A DNA stretch of 9,933 bases from contig JAAERC010000487.1 in assembly GCA_024230695.1 (NCBI GenBank), forward strand, positions 1 to 9,933, written 5' to 3'. Positions 7,329-9,933 of this stretch are shown here, one piece after another; position 1 is the first letter of the stretch, and each line of letters begins with the position of its first letter. The DNA comes from Candidatus Zixiibacteriota bacterium. GTDB taxonomy: Bacteria; Zixibacteria; MSB-5A5; GN15; PGXB01. Made by a program: the position numbers and the translations under genes. The notes beneath the pieces were generated by a model. The model did not search any database, was not told the DNA's origin, and worked only from the letters and a program-made list of their open reading frames with translations.

Positions 7329-8474
7329 ATGAGATATAACGTTGATGACAGACAGCAGGCGGTTCGTGACCGCGCCAAAGAATTCGCAGAAAAAGAAATA
7401 GTCCCGGTTTTCCAGGAAAATGATCGCAAAGATGAAGCATTTCCCAAAGAATATTATCAGAAACTAGCAAAAGCGGGCCTCGTTGGTTTTGTCATGCCGA
7501 AAGAGTACGGTGGCGGTGGTTATTCCAACATTGAATATATCACTTTGATCGAAGAACTGGCTTATTATGATCCTCCGACCTCACTTCTTGCGGCAGTTCC
7601 GGAATTGGCGACATTCCCGATTTTTGCTTTTGGAACTGAAGAGCAGAAGAAAAAATATGTCCCGAAATGCGCTAGTGGAGAATTGATTCCTTCATTTGCG
7701 TTAACCGAACGTAATGCCGGCTCCGATGCCGCCAATCAGGAAACAATCGCTATAATCGATGGCGACGATTTTGTAATCAACGGCGAAAAGTTTTTTATCA
7801 TGCATGGTGATGCTTGCGATATCGCTGTCCTATTCTGCAAGATAGGCGATCAAAACGAAGGACGCCCGAAAGTTTCGGCTATTATTGTTGAAGCCGATCG
7901 TCCAGGATTCCAGGGTTTTACTCTCAAACATAAAATGGGTATGCGTGCCGCGACTACCGGACGGATCGAGTTTAAAGATTATCGGATTCCTGTTTCTCAT
8001 CAGCTTGGCGAAACCGGCAAAGGATTCCGTTATGCGATGACCACCCTTGACGGTGCCAGAGTTGGTGTTGCCGCTCAGGGTCTTGGAATTGCCCAGCGCG
8101 CACTTGATGAATCAATCAAATACGCCAAATCGCGTGTTCAATTTGGTTCACCAATTGCAAAACTGCAGGCTATTCAATGGATGATCGCAGATATGTCATG
8201 TCGTGTCGAAGCCGCGCGGTTGATGACTTATAAATCCGCAGTGCTTCAGGACAAAGGCGAGCGTTTTTCAACCGAAGCGGCACAGGCAAAACTATACGCT
8301 ACCGAAGCGGCAGGTTTCTGTGTTGATAAGGCAATGCAAATTCACGGCGGTTATGGATATATCGGCGAGTTCTCAATTATCGAGAAATTGTACCGTGACC
8401 AGAGAGTTACCGAGATCTATGAAGGTACATCCGAGGTCCAGCGTTTGGTAATTGCCGGTAGCTATCTCAGGTAA
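7329..8474 (+). CDS. Acyl-CoA dehydrogenase (short-chain / butyryl-CoA dehydrogenase type)
   Basis: This 381-residue FAD enzyme oxidises an acyl-CoA to the trans-2-enoyl-CoA and passes electrons to ETF. The ATG at 7329 is preferred because of the AGGAGG site and because 381 residues is the usual family length; a TTG at 7281 would add 16 atypical residues. Both family signatures are visible: A-L-T-E-R-N-A-G-S-D (124-133) and Q-I-H-G-G-Y-G-Y (337-344). The catalytic base is Glu365 in Y-E-G-T-S-E, the short-chain type position, and R-V-Q-F-G (269-273) is the dimer-interface FAD-binding motif. An oddity is that the FAD-stacking segment, usually K-x-W-I-T-N, reads K-F-F-I-M-H (154-159). The gene lies in the mutase operon and ends 2 bases before the next gene. 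Butyryl-CoA would suit an isobutyryl-CoA mutase partner, but branched or other short acyl-CoAs cannot be excluded. Confidence 0.92.
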   Translation: MRYNVDDRQQAVRDRAKEFAEKEIVPVFQENDRKDEAFPKEYYQKLAKAGLVGFVMPKEYGGGGYSNIEYITLIEELAYYDPPTSLLAAVPELATFPIFAFGTEEQKKKYVPKCASGELIPSFALTERNAGSDAANQETIAIIDGDDFVINGEKFFIMHGDACDIAVLFCKIGDQNEGRPKVSAIIVEADRPGFQGFTLKHKMGMRAATTGRIEFKDYRIPVSHQLGETGKGFRYAMTTLDGARVGVAAQGLGIAQRALDESIKYAKSRVQFGSPIAKLQAIQWMIADMSCRVEAARLMTYKSAVLQDKGERFSTEAAQAKLYATEAAGFCVDKAMQIHGGYGYIGEFSIIEKLYRDQRVTEIYEGTSEVQRLVIAGSYLR

Positions 8475-8476
8475 TT

Positions 8477-9310
8477 ATGAAATTTGGATCATTTGAAATA
8501 ATACCTTTCGTCGAGCAGAAATTTCGGCTCGACGGAGGGTCGATGTTTGGTGTTATTCCAAAAAAAATCTGGGGCCGGATGATATCATCTGATGATAATA
8601 ATCTGATTCCGATGGTGGCCAACCTGTTTTTACTAAAAGCAAACGACAAAAATATTTTACTCGATACCGGTCTTGGTGATGTTATTACTGAAAAAGAGCG
8701 GAAAATATATACTGCGACCGGAGAATCAAATATCGAAGGCGGACTCAAAAAACTTGGAATTAATCCGGAAGGTATTGACTATGTCCTTTTTTCTCATCTT
8801 CATACCGATCATTCCGGCGGTGCCGTGGTTGAAACAGCAAATGGTTTAAAACCACGCTTTCCAAATGCAACTCACATTGTTCAAAAGGATGAGTGGGAGG
8901 ATGCAACCAATCCGGATGAAAGAACCGCTGCTGTTTATATTCCAGAACGGCTAAAAGTAATTGAATCGGCCGGTCTACTTGAATTAATAGATGGTGACAA
9001 AGAACTTCTACCCGGAATAAAAGCGGTTAAAACCGGCGGACATACCCGGGGGCATCAGGCTTTTGAAGTGACCTCCGATGACACTGTCGCTGTTTATTAT
9101 GCCGATATTGTACCATCGGAGCATCATATTAGAGTTCCGTTTGTACCATCGACCGATCTTTTTCCGCTTGATACAATGAAAGTTAAAAGAGAACTTCTCA
9201 AAAGGTTGATTGCCGAAAAAATGGTTATCGCCTTTGATCATGATATTGAGATCGGATTGGGGCGGGTTCGTCAGGAAGGTCACAAGACAATTGTTGACAA
9301 GGTCGAATAA
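8477..9310 (+). CDS. Metallo-beta-lactamase-fold hydrolase
   Basis: This 277-residue metallo-hydrolase has a complete dinuclear metal site: H-L-H-T-D-H (His107, His109, Asp111, His112), His189 in G-G-H-T-R-G-H, bridging Asp210 in Y-A-D-I, and His255 in F-D-H-D. The layout resembles the AHL-lactonase/YtnP-like branch of the superfamily, which opens lactones or esters; glyoxalase II, a thioesterase, shares the fold. No signal peptide is present, so it is cytoplasmic. The ATG is 2 bases after the dehydrogenase stop, and its CAGG Shine-Dalgarno element (8468-8471) lies inside that gene's end, so translation is probably coupled. In this operon it might hydrolyse an acyl-CoA or a lactone intermediate, but that is a guess; the substrate is unknown. 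Confidence 0.88.
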   Translation: MKFGSFEIIPFVEQKFRLDGGSMFGVIPKKIWGRMISSDDNNLIPMVANLFLLKANDKNILLDTGLGDVITEKERKIYTATGESNIEGGLKKLGINPEGIDYVLFSHLHTDHSGGAVVETANGLKPRFPNATHIVQKDEWEDATNPDERTAAVYIPERLKVIESAGLLELIDGDKELLPGIKAVKTGGHTRGHQAFEVTSDDTVAVYYADIVPSEHHIRVPFVPSTDLFPLDTMKVKRELLKRLIAEKMVIAFDHDIEIGLGRVRQEGHKTIVDKVE

Positions 9311-9360
9311 CTGCTAAAACTCAGGAAATATTTAAATTATAATAATAAGTCTGGCAAAGC

Positions 9361-9933
9361 ATGTCACTTGAAGAAAAATTAAAAAAACTCGAAGAGATGC
9401 GCCAGAAGGCGCGTCTTGGTGGTGGGCAGGATCGTATCGAGGCCCAACATAAAAAGGGAAAACTAACTGCCCGCGAACGGATCGAATTACTTCTTGATAA
9501 AGGTTCCTTTGAAGAATTTGATATGTTTGTGACTCATCGCTCTCAGGCGTTTGGGTTGGGCAACAAAAAATTTCTCGGCGATGGTGTCATAACCGGTAAC
9601 GGTACTATTGATGGTCGTCAGGTATTTATCTTTTCGCAGGATTTTACTGTTTTTGGCGGATCATTATCTGAGGCGCATGCCGAAAAAATCTGCAAGATCA
9701 TGGAAATGGCGATGAAGGTCGGTGCTCCGGTGATCGGGTTAAACGATTCTGGCGGCGCGCGTATCCAGGAGGGAGTCGTTTCACTTGGTGGGTATGCCGA
9801 TATTTTCCTGCTTAACACATTGGCTTCTGGTGTCGTTCCTCAAATTTCTGTGATTTTGGGACCATGCGCTGGTGGTGCGGTGTATAGTCCGGCTATAACC
9901 GATTTTATTTTTATGGTCAAGAATACATCTTAT
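9361..9933 (+). CDS. pccB: Acyl-CoA (propionyl-CoA) carboxylase beta / carboxyltransferase subunit, 3' partial
   Basis: The frame is open to the window end, giving 191 residues of a protein normally about 510-520 long. Family features are the N-terminal helix (residues 1-19), G-K-L-T-A-R-E-R (33-40), [10 protein letters not shown] (95-104), the oxyanion-hole segment [10 protein letters not shown] (129-138) and [11 protein letters not shown] (167-177). The enzyme moves a carboxyl group from carboxybiotin to propionyl-CoA, giving (S)-methylmalonyl-CoA. The methylmalonyl-CoA decarboxylase alpha subunit and other acyl-CoA carboxylases share this N-terminal half, so substrate is inferred. The ribosome binding site is poor. 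A TATAAT lies at 9338-9343 in the 50-base gap, but I see no matching -35, so the gene is probably read from the upstream operon. Confidence 0.88.
   Translation, partial: MSLEEKLKKLEEMRQKARLGGGQDRIEAQHKKGKLTARERIELLLDKGSFEEFDMFVTHRSQAFGLGNKKFLGDGVITGNGTIDGRQVFIFSQDFTVFGGSLSEAHAEKICKIMEMAMKVGAPVIGLNDSGGARIQEGVVSLGGYADIFLLNTLASGVVPQISVILGPCAGGAVYSPAITDFIFMVKNTSY

Overview
The window reads as chromosomal DNA from a Gram-negative-type, probably uncultured bacterium of moderate GC content. A type I dockerin on a large secreted beta-propeller protein, a lipoprotein with a Thr/Asp/Tyr repeat stalk, and a B12-dependent acyl-CoA mutase cluster suggest a lineage such as Zixibacteria or a related FCB-group phylum. 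That placement is an inference from gene content, not a sequence match. I see no mobile elements, RNA genes, CRISPR arrays or composition shifts.

Left part (1-3927, + strand): the 3' end of one very large secreted protein whose reading frame is already open at base 1. The visible 1308 residues hold two related N-terminal modules, a PQQ-type (WD-like) beta-propeller, an Ig-like segment, a large uncharacterised domain and a C-terminal type I dockerin. It converges on a short lipoprotein gene on the - strand (4057-4806). A strong hairpin at 4001-4033 separates them and has its T-tract on the lipoprotein side.

Middle (4807-5127): a 321-base divergent intergenic region with a candidate promoter for each direction and three dyad elements: a 14-bp palindrome by the lipoprotein RBS, a 13-bp palindrome, and a 10-bp inverted repeat bracketing the proposed mutase-operon promoter.

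Right part (5128-9933, + strand): a tightly packed acyl-CoA operon. It encodes the large catalytic subunit and the separate small B12-binding subunit of a coenzyme B12-dependent acyl-CoA mutase, an acyl-CoA dehydrogenase, a metallo-beta-lactamase-fold hydrolase, and the start of a biotin-dependent acyl-CoA carboxylase carboxyltransferase subunit that runs off the window. The default annotation would be methylmalonyl-CoA mutase in a propionyl-CoA route. However, the two substrate-specificity positions of the mutase are Phe86 and Gln204. That is the isobutyryl-CoA mutase pair, not the Tyr/Arg pair of true methylmalonyl-CoA mutase. With the adjacent dehydrogenase this suggests an isobutyryl-CoA to butyryl-CoA to crotonyl-CoA route, for example in valine or isobutyrate breakdown, possibly side by side with propionyl-CoA carboxylation. 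This reassignment is the main point of interest in the window.
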